Translations under genes and position numbers: made by a program
NCBI GenBank assembly: GCA_946646305.1
Contig: CAMPCO010000002.1
Coordinates: 1 to 37,768 of the forward strand
Length of the DNA stretch: 37,768 bases
Direction: 5' to 3'
Source: an uncultured Clostridia bacterium
GTDB taxonomy: Bacteria; Bacillota; Clostridia; Oscillospirales; Acutalibacteraceae
Part shown: one piece after another, positions 22,751-31,953 of the stretch
Numbering within the stretch: position 1 is the stretch's first letter
Layout: each line of letters starts with the position of its first letter
The notes under the pieces: generated by a model
Databases searched by the model: none
Told to the model about the DNA's origin: nothing
The model's input: only the letters and a program-made list of their open reading frames with translations

Positions 22751-23587
22751 TTACTCTTGTAAACGCTTCTTTATAACCTCGTTATAAATATCGCTTTTTT
22801 TAATGCCTGTTATTTGCGCCGCGCTTTTTGCGGCGTTGTTTATTGTGTCGCCGTTTGCAATCATTTCCATTGCCATTTCTACCGCGCGAGAAAGGGTAAA
22901 TTCCGTCTCATTTTTTTCGGCGCCGGAAACTATTATAACATATTCGCCTTTAATTTGCACATCTTTATAATAATTTACGGCTTCTTCCAGACTCATCTTC
23001 AAAACGGTTTCGTGCGCTTTGGTTATTTCTTTTATTAGACCTACATTCCTGTTACCAAAGTAACTGTAAAACTCATCGAGAGTTTTTAAAAGGCGGTGCG
23101 GCGCTTCATAAAAGACCATTGTCCGCTCTTCTCGGCCAAGCGCCAAAAGGCGTTCTTTTCGCTCCTTTTTGTCCTGCGGCAAAAAGCCTTCAAAGCAAAA
23201 TCTTCTGCTTTCCATACCGCTTATGGAAAGCGCCGCAGTAAGGGCGGATGGTCCCGGCACAGATTCTACCGGAATACCCTTTTCTATCGCTTCCCGCACA
23301 AGCTCTTCGCCGGGGTCGGATATCGCGGGCATTCCCGCATCGGTTACAATCGCCGCCGCCTGGCCCTGAAGCAGTTTTTCGATTATTATTTCGCCGCGGG
23401 TTATCTTATTATGCTCAAAATAAGAAATCATCGGTTTTTTTATATTAAAATGATTGAGCAGTTTGATTGTAACCCTGGTGTCCTCCGCGGCGATAAAGTC
23501 CACTTCGGATAGTATTCTAATCGCCCTTGCGGATATATCTTCAAGATTACCTATCGGTGTCCCGACAACATAAAGTTTTCCGGGCAT
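22751..23587 (-). CDS. rsmI: 16S rRNA (cytidine1402-2'-O)-methyltransferase RsmI
   Basis: Methylates the ribose of C1402 in the ribosomal decoding centre. 278 aa. The start GKLYVVGTPIGNLEDISARA, VDFIAAEDTR and IVTDAGMPAISDPGEELV are family signatures, as is FCFEGFLP. ATG 23587 has AAGGATGG upstream. It follows the TrmN6-like gene by 18 bases; this pairing occurs in other Firmicutes (yabB near yabC). Confidence 0.96.
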   Translation of the reverse strand: MPGKLYVVGTPIGNLEDISARAIRILSEVDFIAAEDTRVTIKLLNHFNIKKPMISYFEHNKITRGEIIIEKLLQGQAAAIVTDAGMPAISDPGEELVREAIEKGIPVESVPGPSALTAALSISGMESRRFCFEGFLPQDKKERKERLLALGREERTMVFYEAPHRLLKTLDEFYSYFGNRNVGLIKEITKAHETVLKMSLEEAVNYYKDVQIKGEYVIIVSGAEKNETEFTLSRAVEMAMEMIANGDTINNAAKSAAQITGIKKSDIYNEVIKKRLQE

Positions 23588-23605
23588 TCTTTCACCATCC
23601 TTTTG

Positions 23606-24340
23606 TTACAGGTGCTCCGCCTTGTAACTGCCGTAAATATCTATCATTTCTTTTGTGTAATTGTTCTCTTTGTCATACACATAAAGGGTCGGTTCTATAA
23701 TAAGCCCCGTATTTGCACATCGCTTGCCTTCTATCAGCACAAGCCAGGGCTTTTCGCCGACACATTTTGCCACCAGCCGCATTCTCTTTGGCTCTACCCC
23801 GTAGCGCGACATAAGGGAAATAAGCTCCGCCGCGCGTTCAGGCCGCTGGCACATACAAAGTCTGCCGCCCGTTTGCAAAAGCCTTGCGGCAACCGAGATA
23901 TGGCTTTCCATATCGCCTGCCGTTTCGTGCCTTGCGGTGCGGATGGCGGGGTCTTTGCTTTCTATTCCCGCGCCCGCCGCCTTGTATGGCGGGTTAAAGG
24001 TTACAAGGGTATGGCAGCCAAAAGCGACCTTACCCTTTAAATCTGAAATATCACTGCAAACAGCGCAAAAATTCTTGTAGCCGTTTTCACGGGCGCCTAT
24101 GTTTGCAAGCTTTACGGCGCTTTCGGAAATATCCACCCCGACACAAGATTTTAAACTTTTGTCGCGCATAACAATAAACGGAATAATGCCGCACCCTGTT
24201 CCGAGGTCAATCATTTTGTCGCCTGCCTTAGCGCGGCAAAAGTTTGCAAGCAAAACGGCATCGGTGCCAAAAGTATGCTCTTTAGACACCGCCGCGACCT
24301 TTCCGTTTCCAAGCGGTTCAAACTTTATGCTCTCGTCCAT
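23606..24340 (-). CDS. tRNA1(Val) (adenine37-N6)-methyltransferase-like protein
   Basis: SAM-dependent N6-adenine methyltransferase of the YabB/TrmN6 type, 244 aa. It has the SAM motif IDLGTGCGIIPF near 44-55, VGVDISESAVKLA, and the catalytic NPPY near 115. In E. coli TrmN6 methylates A37 of tRNA1(Val); the target here is inferred. The start overlaps the end of cysS by 16 bases, with GGTGT just upstream. Confidence 0.87.
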   Translation of the reverse strand: MDESIKFEPLGNGKVAAVSKEHTFGTDAVLLANFCRAKAGDKMIDLGTGCGIIPFIVMRDKSLKSCVGVDISESAVKLANIGARENGYKNFCAVCSDISDLKGKVAFGCHTLVTFNPPYKAAGAGIESKDPAIRTARHETAGDMESHISVAARLLQTGGRLCMCQRPERAAELISLMSRYGVEPKRMRLVAKCVGEKPWLVLIEGKRCANTGLIIEPTLYVYDKENNYTKEMIDIYGSYKAEHL

Positions 24341-25704
24341 TTTACACCCTGGGGAGTGTCTTCAAGAATAATGCCCATCTCTTTGAGCTTATCTCTTATT
24401 TCATCCGCGGTTTTAAAATCTTTGTTTTTGCGGGCGGCAGTGCGCTTTTCTATAAGTTCTTCTATTTCACTGTCAAGCGCTTCGGTCTTGCGGTTGTAAA
24501 CAAGGCCCAAAACACCTGTCAGTTGGTCGAATATATCGGCGCAGGCAAGAAGGGTTTCGCGCTTTGCCCCGTTTTGAATTTCGGTATTTATATCTCTTAC
24601 AAGATTAAATACCGCCGCCAGGGCATCCGCCGTATTAAGGTCATCATCCATAGCGGTGATAAACTCTTGTTTTCTCTGCTCGCAAAACGCAGGGGCTGTG
24701 CCGCCCTCTTCTGCCGATTTAAGAGCAAAATCAATATTATCGCGGCAGGTATAAAGCCTTTCAAGGGCATTTTTGCCCTGCTCGATTATCTCAACCGAAT
24801 AGTTTATAGGTCCTCTGTACTGAGAGGAAATCATAAGATAGCGAATGGGCTCATAGCCGTATTTTTCGGCAACATCGCGAACGGTAAAGAAATTGTTGAG
24901 CGATTTGGACATCTTATGATTATCAACATTGATAAAGCCGTTATGCATCCAATAATGAGCAAACTCTTTGCCGTTTGCCCCCTCAGACTGGGCAATCTCG
25001 TTTTCGTGATGGGGGAAAATAAGGTCAAGACCGCCGCAGTGGATATCTATTGTATCGCCGAGATATCTGCAAGCCATCGCCGAACATTCAATATGCCAGC
25101 CCGGTCTGCCCTTGCCCCAGGGAGAGTCCCAATACGGCTCGCCCGGCTTTGCGCCTTTCCAAAGGCAGAAGTCCATCGGGTTTTCTTTTATATCGCCCGT
25201 TTCTATTCTCGCGCCCGCTTCCAAATCTTCCAGCGGCTGATGAGAAAGCTTGCCGTAATCTTTAAATTTTTTCGCCCTGTAATAAACATCGCCGCCCGCT
25301 TCATAGGCATAGCCCTTTTCAAAAAGCTTCGAAATGATTTCGATTATTTTATCTATATTCTCGGTGGCTCTCGGGTTTACGGTCGCCTTGCGAACGTTAA
25401 GGCCGGTTGCATCCTTCCAAAACTCTTTTATATAGCGTTCCGCAATTTCGGGAACGGTGGTGTTTTCTTCATTTGCACGGCGGATAAGTTTATCATCGAT
25501 ATCGGTAAAGTTTGAAACATAGTTTACCTTATATCCGCGCCATTCAAAATACCTTCTAAGGCAATCGAAAACGCAAAGCGGGCGGGCATTGCCTATATGT
25601 ATAAAGTTATATACCGTAGGTCCGCAGGCATAAATGCTGACCTCGCCCGGTTTTATCGGCACAAACTCATCCTTTTGCCTTGTAAGGGTATTAAAAATCT
25701 TCAT
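24325..25704 (-). CDS. cysS: cysteinyl-tRNA synthetase
   Basis: Class I aminoacyl-tRNA synthetase charging tRNA-Cys. 459 aa. The HIGH motif is HIGN (36-39) within YNFIHIGNARP; KMSKS is in NHKMSKSLNN. Zinc ligands are present: C27 in YACGPT, Cys in WHIECSAMA and the HHENE motif. AAAGGAG precedes ATG 25704. One base separates it from cysE, so cysteine synthesis and charging are in one transcript, a common Firmicute arrangement. Confidence 0.97.
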   Translation of the reverse strand: MKIFNTLTRQKDEFVPIKPGEVSIYACGPTVYNFIHIGNARPLCVFDCLRRYFEWRGYKVNYVSNFTDIDDKLIRRANEENTTVPEIAERYIKEFWKDATGLNVRKATVNPRATENIDKIIEIISKLFEKGYAYEAGGDVYYRAKKFKDYGKLSHQPLEDLEAGARIETGDIKENPMDFCLWKGAKPGEPYWDSPWGKGRPGWHIECSAMACRYLGDTIDIHCGGLDLIFPHHENEIAQSEGANGKEFAHYWMHNGFINVDNHKMSKSLNNFFTVRDVAEKYGYEPIRYLMISSQYRGPINYSVEIIEQGKNALERLYTCRDNIDFALKSAEEGGTAPAFCEQRKQEFITAMDDDLNTADALAAVFNLVRDINTEIQNGAKRETLLACADIFDQLTGVLGLVYNRKTEALDSEIEELIEKRTAARKNKDFKTADEIRDKLKEMGIILEDTPQGVKWTRA

Positions 25705-25705
25705 C

Positions 25706-26335
25706 TTATTTCTCCTTTAAAATGCCTTTAATCTCTTTAATTTGCTTTTTAAGTGACTCAATCTCAATGCTTACAGGGTCGGAAACATGAATTTGGTCAA
25801 GCGGGGCGGGTTCTACCTTTTTGCCCTTTTGTTTTACAACCTTTGCCGGAACACCTACAACGGTTGAGTCCTCGGGCACATCTTTAAGTACCACAGCGCC
25901 TGCCGCAATTCTTGCGCCATCGCCCACCTTTATAGGGCCTAAAACCTTGGCGCCGGCGCTTATCATAACATTGTTGCCGACAGTCGGGTGCCGCTTGCCC
26001 ACATCTTTACCCGTGCCGCCAAGCGTCACGCCCTGATAAATCAGAACATCATCGCCTATTTCCGCCGTTTCGCCTATTACTATGCCCATACCGTGGTCAA
26101 TAACAAAGCGGCGGCCGATGGTGGCGCCCGGGTGTATTTCAATGCCTGTTTTTCTTGCCGCGCGTTGCGAAATAAGTCGCGCGCGGAAGAAATGCCCCTT
26201 TAAATAATGCTTATGTGCCCGGCGGTACATTCTTATCGCCCTGAAACCCGGGTACAACATATATACTTCAAAGCCGCTTCTTGCCGCGGGGTCGCGTTCA
26301 AGAAAGGCTTTTATATCCTCTTTTAAAGTTCCCAC
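25706..26335 (-). CDS. cysE: serine O-acetyltransferase
   Basis: First committed step of cysteine synthesis: acetyl-CoA plus serine gives O-acetylserine. 209 aa. The short helical N-terminus and left-handed beta-helix of hexapeptide repeats (about 68-175) include the catalytic region GIEIHPGATIGRRFVIDHGMGIVIGE and IYQGVTLGGTG. The C-terminus has a Lys/Glu-rich helix of some 25 residues. It starts with GTG at 26335, supported by GGAGGGG eight bases upstream. No cysK is in the window. Confidence 0.95.
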   Translation of the reverse strand: MGTLKEDIKAFLERDPAARSGFEVYMLYPGFRAIRMYRRAHKHYLKGHFFRARLISQRAARKTGIEIHPGATIGRRFVIDHGMGIVIGETAEIGDDVLIYQGVTLGGTGKDVGKRHPTVGNNVMISAGAKVLGPIKVGDGARIAAGAVVLKDVPEDSTVVGVPAKVVKQKGKKVEPAPLDQIHVSDPVSIEIESLKKQIKEIKGILKEK

Positions 26336-26356
26336 TACAGTTCCCCTCCGAATAGG

Positions 26357-26950
26357 TTATTTTGACGGGTTGATATACTTATAGCTTCCGGCAAGATAAA
26401 TTATACCGGATATAATACACAATACGCCGGAAATACAGAAAAGTACCATAACAATTATATCAAGAACATTTTGTATGCCTTTTGTAAGGGGTAAAATCTC
26501 ACCTGCCGCTTTAAAGGTAAGGGCGGCGGAAAGACCGACCATCTGGGTTACGGTTTTAAGCTTGCCCCATATATTCGCGGCGATAACCCCGCCGCCTGAG
26601 GATACCGATACAAGCCTGATGGAAGAAACGGCGAATTCCCTGAAAAGCACAACAAAGGTTACAAGCGTTACTATAAGGCAACAGACAAAACTATCTCTGT
26701 ATGCATATATAAAACCTATATATGCCGCTGTGGTGAGCATCTTATCGGCAAGGGGATCTAAAAACTTGCCGAAATCGGTAACAAGATGGTTTTTTCTTGC
26801 AAGCTTGCCGTCTATCAAATCGGTAATCGATGCCGCAACAAAAATAACAAGCGATACCGCATAATGATAGGGAAACGCAACCAGCATTGTAACCATAAAA
26901 ACAGGTGTTAAAATAATTCTTGCAAGTGTCAGTTTGTTAGGTGTGTTCAT
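26357..26950 (-). CDS. pgsA: CDP-diacylglycerol-glycerol-3-phosphate 3-phosphatidyltransferase
   Basis: Makes phosphatidylglycerol phosphate, the precursor of phosphatidylglycerol. 197 aa with several membrane helices. The CDP-alcohol phosphotransferase signature D-G-x2-A-R-x8-G-x3-D-x3-D is complete (D47, G48, A51, R52, G61, D65, D69). N-terminus NTPNKLTLARIILTPVF is typical. Its ATG overlaps the rimO stop by four bases. Confidence 0.95.
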   Translation of the reverse strand: MNTPNKLTLARIILTPVFMVTMLVAFPYHYAVSLVIFVAASITDLIDGKLARKNHLVTDFGKFLDPLADKMLTTAAYIGFIYAYRDSFVCCLIVTLVTFVVLFREFAVSSIRLVSVSSGGGVIAANIWGKLKTVTQMVGLSAALTFKAAGEILPLTKGIQNVLDIIVMVLFCISGVLCIISGIIYLAGSYKYINPSK

Positions 26951-28272
26951 ACAACCTCTCCCATCAAATCATAATCAAGTGTTTCGGTGATTTTAACATT
27001 TACATATTCGCCAAAGCTTAGCGCCCTGCCGCTTGTGAAAAAGACTTTGCCGTCTATTTCGGGCGCCATGGAAGCGCTTCTGCCAAAATAACACTTTATG
27101 TAATCATCATAGCCCTCAACCAAAACTTCCTCTGTTTTTCCCATTTCGGTTTTGTTCTTTTCTTCGGAAATGGTCATTTGGCTTTCCATAATAAGTTCCA
27201 TTCGGTCAACCTTTGTTTGCTCATCTATCTGACCGGGCATTTCGGCGGCGATTGTTCCCTCTTCGGCAGAATAGGTGAAGCAACCGAGCCTTTCAAACTT
27301 TTCCTGCTTTACAAATTCATGAAGGGAGCAAAACTGTTCTTCCGTTTCCCCGGGGAAACCGGTTATAAGGGTTGTTCGAAGCGTAATGCCGGGAACCTTT
27401 TCTCTTATTCTCTTTATAAGTTCCGCAAGTGATTTTCTATCGCCCTTGCGGTTCATTCTTTTTAAAATTTCGCCGTCTGCGTGTTGCAGGGGCATATCGA
27501 TATATTTTACTAACTTTTTCTCTGCTCTGATAAGGTCAAGCAGTTCATCGGTTATCCTTTCGGGATAGGTGTATAAGGTTCTTATCCAGTGAAGCTTTTC
27601 GATTTTGCAAAGTTCACGCAGCAGCTCGCATAACATCGGCTTGCCGTAAATATCGGTGCCGTAAGCGGTGGTGTCCTGCGCTACAACCGTTATTTCTGTA
27701 ACACCCATATCGGCAAGGCGGCGGGCCTCTTTTACACAATCTTCAATCGTTCTGCTTCTTTGTCTGCCGCGAATTTTGGGTATGGCGCAATAGGTGCAAC
27801 AGTTATCACAACCATCCCCTATTTTAAGATATGTTGAAAACGGATATCCGCCCAAAATTCTCTCGCCCGAAAGGGGAAGTTTTAAATTATCGGCAAAAAA
27901 GTTGCCGACCGCATTTTTTTCGATTGCGTCTTTTACGATGTTTGCTATATTGCCGTTTTCGCCAATGCTTACACAAACATCCGCTTCTTTAATCTCGGTT
28001 AAAATCTCTTCCCTGTATCGCTCGGCAAGACAACCCGTAACTATTACCGCACGGCATTTGCCCTCTTTTTTATACTGCGCCGCTTCAATAATGTTTTCAA
28101 TGGCTTCCCGCTTTGCGGTTTCTATAAAGCCGCAGGTGTTGACAATTATCGCATCGGCTTCCGATTCTTCTATGCTGATTTCAAAGCCTGCCTGTTTCAG
28201 CTTGCAGAGCATCATTTCGGCATCAACCTGGTTTTTGGGGCAACCAAGCGACACAACGCTAACCTTATACAT
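26947..28272 (-). CDS. rimO: ribosomal protein S12 methylthiotransferase RimO
   Basis: Radical SAM enzyme that methylthiolates the conserved aspartate of ribosomal protein S12. 441 aa. N-terminal cluster cysteines C11, C47 and C81 are in SLGCPKNQVDAE, NTCGFIE and TGCLAERY. The radical SAM cluster is C155-x3-C159-x2-C162. A TRAM domain ends the protein. The motif SLGCPKNQVD separates RimO from MiaB. Three bases after recX and overlapping pgsA; rimO next to pgsA is a frequent Firmicute pairing. Confidence 0.96.
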   Translation of the reverse strand: MYKVSVVSLGCPKNQVDAEMMLCKLKQAGFEISIEESEADAIIVNTCGFIETAKREAIENIIEAAQYKKEGKCRAVIVTGCLAERYREEILTEIKEADVCVSIGENGNIANIVKDAIEKNAVGNFFADNLKLPLSGERILGGYPFSTYLKIGDGCDNCCTYCAIPKIRGRQRSRTIEDCVKEARRLADMGVTEITVVAQDTTAYGTDIYGKPMLCELLRELCKIEKLHWIRTLYTYPERITDELLDLIRAEKKLVKYIDMPLQHADGEILKRMNRKGDRKSLAELIKRIREKVPGITLRTTLITGFPGETEEQFCSLHEFVKQEKFERLGCFTYSAEEGTIAAEMPGQIDEQTKVDRMELIMESQMTISEEKNKTEMGKTEEVLVEGYDDYIKCYFGRSASMAPEIDGKVFFTSGRALSFGEYVNVKITETLDYDLMGEVV

Positions 28273-28275
28273 AAA

Positions 28276-28899
28276 TCAGTAATCTTCCTCTTGGAGTTTA
28301 TTTTCGGTGTATTCATTCACCGCGTGGCGAACCGCGCTGTAAGAAAAGCCTTTTCTGATAAGGGCGGCGGCCACCTTTTGGGGACCATCCTCCGCTTCGA
28401 TTTTAAGTCGGTATTTTCTCTCTATCAGCGCTTTTATCTGCGCGTTTTCATCCGTTTCGTTTTCGTTTAAAACCTTTTTTATTATTTCGGGCGGAACGCC
28501 TTTTTCATACATCTTGGCATAAGCCGCCCGTTTTGAAACATTGGCTTCCGCTAAACGGGAATAAAGATTTTCGGCATACCGCAAATCATCCACAAGCCCG
28601 AGTTCTTTGAGCCTTTCTATGGCTTTTAGCGCCGCAGTCTTGCTGATTTTACCCGCAACTATTTTTTCGCATAAAACCTTTTCGCTTCTGTCGGCGCGGT
28701 CTAAAAACCAAAGCGCCCTTGATTTTGCGCGGCGGTATTCCGACTCGGCAACTATATTTTTAAGTCCCGCTTCATCAATTTCCATTCCCGGCTTTAAGCC
28801 GATTTCCGCGGCATAATCTCTTTCGATAAAAACGGTCGTTTCCGAAAGTTCAACCCGGTACAGATGTCCCTTTTGCGGAGTTACGGCGATGATTTTCAT
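28276..28899 (-). CDS. recX: regulatory protein RecX
   Basis: Modulator of RecA filaments, 207 aa, built of repeated three-helix units; RSEKVLCEKIVAGKISKTAALKAIERLKELGLVDDLRYAENLYS is the core repeat. The start overlaps the recA stop by one base (TGATG), the classical recA-recX arrangement, so it is co-translated with its target. Confidence 0.94.
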   Translation of the reverse strand: MKIIAVTPQKGHLYRVELSETTVFIERDYAAEIGLKPGMEIDEAGLKNIVAESEYRRAKSRALWFLDRADRSEKVLCEKIVAGKISKTAALKAIERLKELGLVDDLRYAENLYSRLAEANVSKRAAYAKMYEKGVPPEIIKKVLNENETDENAQIKALIERKYRLKIEAEDGPQKVAAALIRKGFSYSAVRHAVNEYTENKLQEEDY

Positions 28900-30044
28900 C
28901 AGTCGTCAACCGCTATATCAATGTTTATCTTTTTATGCGGAATAGGCTCGGCTTCAACCGGCATTATAACCTCTTCTGGCTCTGCGGGGGCTTCGCCCTT
29001 ATTCTTGCCGTTTAAAAACTCGTTATATTTTTCCATAATCTTTTCGCGAATTTCGGCGGCGAATTCGGGGTTGTCAACAAAAAGCTGTTTTACGGCGTCT
29101 CTGCCCTGACCGAGGCGTGTTTCGCCATAATAGAACCATGCGCCCGAGCGTTTAAGAATTTCAAACTCAAGGCCCATATCAACAAGCTCGCCCTCTTTTG
29201 AAATACCCTTGCCGTACATAACATCGAATTCGGCTTCGCGGAATGGGGGAGCTACCTTGTTTTTAACAACCTTTGCTCTTGTTCTTGAGCCTATTATTTC
29301 ACTGCCGTTCTTTATGCTTTCGCCCTTGCGAACATCGATACGAACGCTGGCATAGAATTTAAGCGCTCTGCCGCCGGTGGTAGTTTCGGGGTTGCCGTAG
29401 ATAACACCGATTTTTTCGCGGAGCTGATTTATAAAGATGGCGCTGCAGTTCGATTTTGAAAGCGCGCCGGTAAGTTTGCGAAGCGCCTGTGACATAAGGC
29501 GGGCAAGCTGGCCCACATGGGAGTCGCCCATTTCGCCCTCGATTTCCGCGCGGGTTACAAGCGCCGCAACCGAGTCGATAACTATAATATCGATAGCGCC
29601 CGAGCGCACCAATGCTTCGGCTATTTCAAGCGCCTGTTCGCCCGAATCGGGTTGAGAAACGAGCAAAGCATCAATATCAACACCGAGGTTTCCGGCATAA
29701 ACGGGGTCGAGCGCATGCTCAACATCGATAAACGCCGCGGTGCCGCCCTGCTTTTGCGCTTCGGCAACACAGTGGAGCGCCAGGGTGGTTTTACCCGAAG
29801 ACTCGGGGCCGTATATTTCTACAATTCTGCCCTTTGGTATGCCGCCTATACCGAGCGCCATATCAAGAGCCAAAGAGCCTGTGCTTATATGGTCAACATT
29901 CATAGATGCGTTTTCGCCAAGGCGCATAATAGCGCCCTTGCCATACTGCCTCTCTATCTGTGCCATTGCCGTTGCAAGGGCTTTTTCCCTGCCTTCGGCT
30001 GATTTGTCTGTGCCAACGGTTTTTGTAACTTTTTCTTTTGCCAT
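28899..30044 (-). CDS. recA: recombinase RecA
   Basis: Strand-exchange ATPase for recombinational repair and SOS induction. 381 aa. Walker A is GPESSGKTT (79-87); Walker B lies in [11 protein letters not shown]; loop L1 region [13 protein letters not shown]2 region [20 protein letters not shown]. The C-terminal tail is acidic and Pro rich, then ends [17 protein letters not shown] lies seven bases before ATG 30044. Only 33 bases separate it from prmC, and I see neither a Gram-positive LexA box (GAAC-N4-GTTC) nor a convincing -35/-10 pair there. Confidence 0.98.
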   Translation of the reverse strand: MAKEKVTKTVGTDKSAEGREKALATAMAQIERQYGKGAIMRLGENASMNVDHISTGSLALDMALGIGGIPKGRIVEIYGPESSGKTTLALHCVAEAQKQGGTAAFIDVEHALDPVYAGNLGVDIDALLVSQPDSGEQALEIAEALVRSGAIDIIVIDSVAALVTRAEIEGEMGDSHVGQLARLMSQALRKLTGALSKSNCSAIFINQLREKIGVIYGNPETTTGGRALKFYASVRIDVRKGESIKNGSEIIGSRTRAKVVKNKVAPPFREAEFDVMYGKGISKEGELVDMGLEFEILKRSGAWFYYGETRLGQGRDAVKQLFVDNPEFAAEIREKIMEKYNEFLNGKNKGEAPAEPEEVIMPVEAEPIPHKKINIDIAVDD

Positions 30045-30056
30045 TGTTATTTCCCT

Positions 30057-30072
30057 CCAAAATATATTTTGG
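30057..30072. promoter_or_regulatory. perfect 16-base palindrome overlapping recA ribosome binding site
   Basis: CCAAAATATATTTTGG reads the same on both strands. It ends inside the GGAGGGAA (30051-30058) of recA and fills half of the prmC-recA gap. It could be a protein-binding site, or in mRNA a 6-bp stem that affects access to the ribosome binding site. A chance AT-rich palindrome is also possible. Confidence 0.4.
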
Positions 30073-30077
30073 GTAAA

Positions 30078-30935
30078 TTATATATTGTTATATGTCCCAA
30101 AGACCACTCTTTGCCTGTTTTCAATATCAAGGGCTGTATCGACATTCTTAAAGCCTGCTTCCCTTAACATTTCGGCAAGATTATCCTGGCTTTTAGTCGC
30201 GCCGATTTCAAACGCCATTATTCCGTTTTCCTTTAGCGCCGATTTATAGTTTTCGATTATGGCGCGGTAGAATTCAAGCCCATCCTCGCCGCCTAAAAGC
30301 GCGGTATCGGGTTCATAAGAAACCTCCGGTTGAAGGTTTTCCATTTCCGCCTTTGTAAGATAGGGCGGGTTTGAAACAATAAGGTCATATTTCTTATCGT
30401 TTTCAGCCCCTTTAAGAACATCGCCCTCTGAAAGGGTAACATTTTCCACCTTGTTTAGTTCAATATTCTTTTTGGCATAAGAAAGCGGAACATCATACTT
30501 ATCAAGCGCTGTAACCTCGGCATCCGGGCGGTTTTTGGCTATTGCAATCGCGATACATCCCGAACCCGTGCAAAGGTCAAGCACCTTTGGGCTTTTCCTA
30601 TCCTTTATCAAATCAAGCGCCTTTTCCACAAGGGTTTCGGTATCGGCGCGCGGGATAAGAACCCCCGGTCCCACCATAAAGGGCAGACCGTAAAAATCCC
30701 ATCTGCCGAGAATATACTGAAGCGGATAGCGCATTTTTCTTTGCTCTAATATGGCTATAAGTTTATTTTCCTGAACGGCGGTCAGGTTTTCTGTGTATCT
30801 TTCGAGAATTTCTCTGTTTGTATAGCCTGTTACATATTTAATTATTTGCTTTGCTTCAAAAACATAATCGCTTTCATCTATTTTTTCAAGATTATGTTTT
30901 AAATTGTTATATGCACTGAAAATTGTTTGACTCAT
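30078..30935 (-). CDS. prmC: peptide chain release factor N5-glutamine methyltransferase
   Basis: Methylates the GGQ glutamine of release factors. 285 aa. SAM motif DLCTGSGCIAIAIA near 120 and catalytic NPPYLT with N189; the N-terminal helical domain ends with YILGRWDFYGLPFMVGPGVLIPRADTETLVE, a family signature. ATG 30935 is chosen because GAGGAG lies 10 bases upstream; the frame extends further upstream only inside the DUF1385 gene. Seven bases from DUF1385, a known neighbour of prmC in Firmicutes (prfA is not present here). Confidence 0.95.
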   Translation of the reverse strand: MSQTIFSAYNNLKHNLEKIDESDYVFEAKQIIKYVTGYTNREILERYTENLTAVQENKLIAILEQRKMRYPLQYILGRWDFYGLPFMVGPGVLIPRADTETLVEKALDLIKDRKSPKVLDLCTGSGCIAIAIAKNRPDAEVTALDKYDVPLSYAKKNIELNKVENVTLSEGDVLKGAENDKKYDLIVSNPPYLTKAEMENLQPEVSYEPDTALLGGEDGLEFYRAIIENYKSALKENGIMAFEIGATKSQDNLAEMLREAGFKNVDTALDIENRQRVVFGTYNNI

Positions 30936-30942
30936 AAATTGC

Positions 30943-31929
30943 TTACTCCTCGCCCGCGTCACTGTCTTCTTTGGGTCTTTCAACATCGGGCACTGCCGGT
31001 TCGCAGGCTTTAAGGGCGGCAATGGCAATTTCTATCATATCATCCTGCGGCTCTTTGGTGGTTATTCTTTGAAGCCAAAGACCGGGGGCGGCTATGATTT
31101 TTGTAAGCCAGTTGTCATACTTGCCGCAAAAACGCAAAAGTTCAAAACCTATGCCGCAAATTATCGGTATCATAAGGATTTTTACCGCGACCCAAACGGC
31201 GGCATTTTCATAAACACCCTTAAAAAGCAGTTGAACAACGGTGGAAACCACAAAGCTTACAAGTATCATCAAAATCATAAACGATGTGCCGCACCTTGGG
31301 TGGAAGCGGCGCTGTTTTCTGACATTTTCCACCGTAAGCGGCAAGCCGCTTTCATAGCAAAATATGGTTTTATGCTCTGCGCCGTGGTACATAAACACCC
31401 TTTTTATATCCTTCATAAGGGAAACAAGGTAAACATATAAAACAAGCACCACAAGTTTTATGCCCTGCTCTATCGCGGCGTGGGAAACGCTTGAAAGGCT
31501 TTTGCCCGCAATAAATTCAATGCCCGCAACAACAAGGCGGGGAATGAGCAAAAAGAGGACAATCGCTATTGCAAAACCCAGCACGCCCGCCAAAACCATA
31601 AGCGCGTTTATAAGAGCGCTTGTTTTCTTTTCCTCTTTCGGTTCTGTTTTTTTATCTTCATCCTCTATATCGGTATAGCCGGAAATCTCCGCCGAAAGCA
31701 TCATCGCCTTATATCCGCCGATAAGCGACTCGACAAATGAGACCGCGCCTCTGATAAGAGGAAGTCTTAAAATCTTATATTTTTCTCTCACCGATTTTTG
31801 GTCGAGATAGGTAATGCTTATCTCTTTATCGGGTTTTCTGACCGCAAGAGCGGACTTTTCGGGGCTTTTCATCAAAATGCCCTCTATAAGCGCCTGCCCG
31901 CCGATGCAGGTGTATTTAGACTTTGCCAC
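30943..31929 (-). CDS. DUF1385 membrane protein (YqhQ-like)
   Basis: Integral membrane protein of unknown function, 328 aa. The N-terminal signature IGGQALIEGILMKSPEKSALAVR and the central MYHGAEHKTIFCYE followed by RFHPRCGTSF are diagnostic of DUF1385. About four hydrophobic helices lie between residues 110 and 260. The start is GTG at 31929 with AAAGGA eight bases upstream; the TTG at 31947 overlaps that site. It lies 24 bases after the histidine kinase and 7 before prmC. Confidence 0.9.
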   Translation of the reverse strand: MAKSKYTCIGGQALIEGILMKSPEKSALAVRKPDKEISITYLDQKSVREKYKILRLPLIRGAVSFVESLIGGYKAMMLSAEISGYTDIEDEDKKTEPKEEKKTSALINALMVLAGVLGFAIAIVLFLLIPRLVVAGIEFIAGKSLSSVSHAAIEQGIKLVVLVLYVYLVSLMKDIKRVFMYHGAEHKTIFCYESGLPLTVENVRKQRRFHPRCGTSFMILMILVSFVVSTVVQLLFKGVYENAAVWVAVKILMIPIICGIGFELLRFCGKYDNWLTKIIAAPGLWLQRITTKEPQDDMIEIAIAALKACEPAVPDVERPKEDSDAGEE

Positions 31930-31953
31930 TTTTATATTTCCTTTCAAAAAAGT

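Noticed and set aside
24523-25515. Long 330-codon plus-strand open frame
   Set aside because: It is the antisense shadow of cysS, which has complete synthetase motifs; no ribosome binding site or recognisable domain.
30077-30105. Possible recA promoter with TATAAT at 30077-30082
   Set aside because: No acceptable -35 at 16-18 bases (GGTCTT or TGGTCT); the -10 match overlaps the prmC stop in AT-rich sequence.
30936-31028. N-terminal extension of prmC
   Set aside because: It lies inside the DUF1385 gene and has no PrmC-like sequence; ATG 30935 has a proper ribosome binding site.
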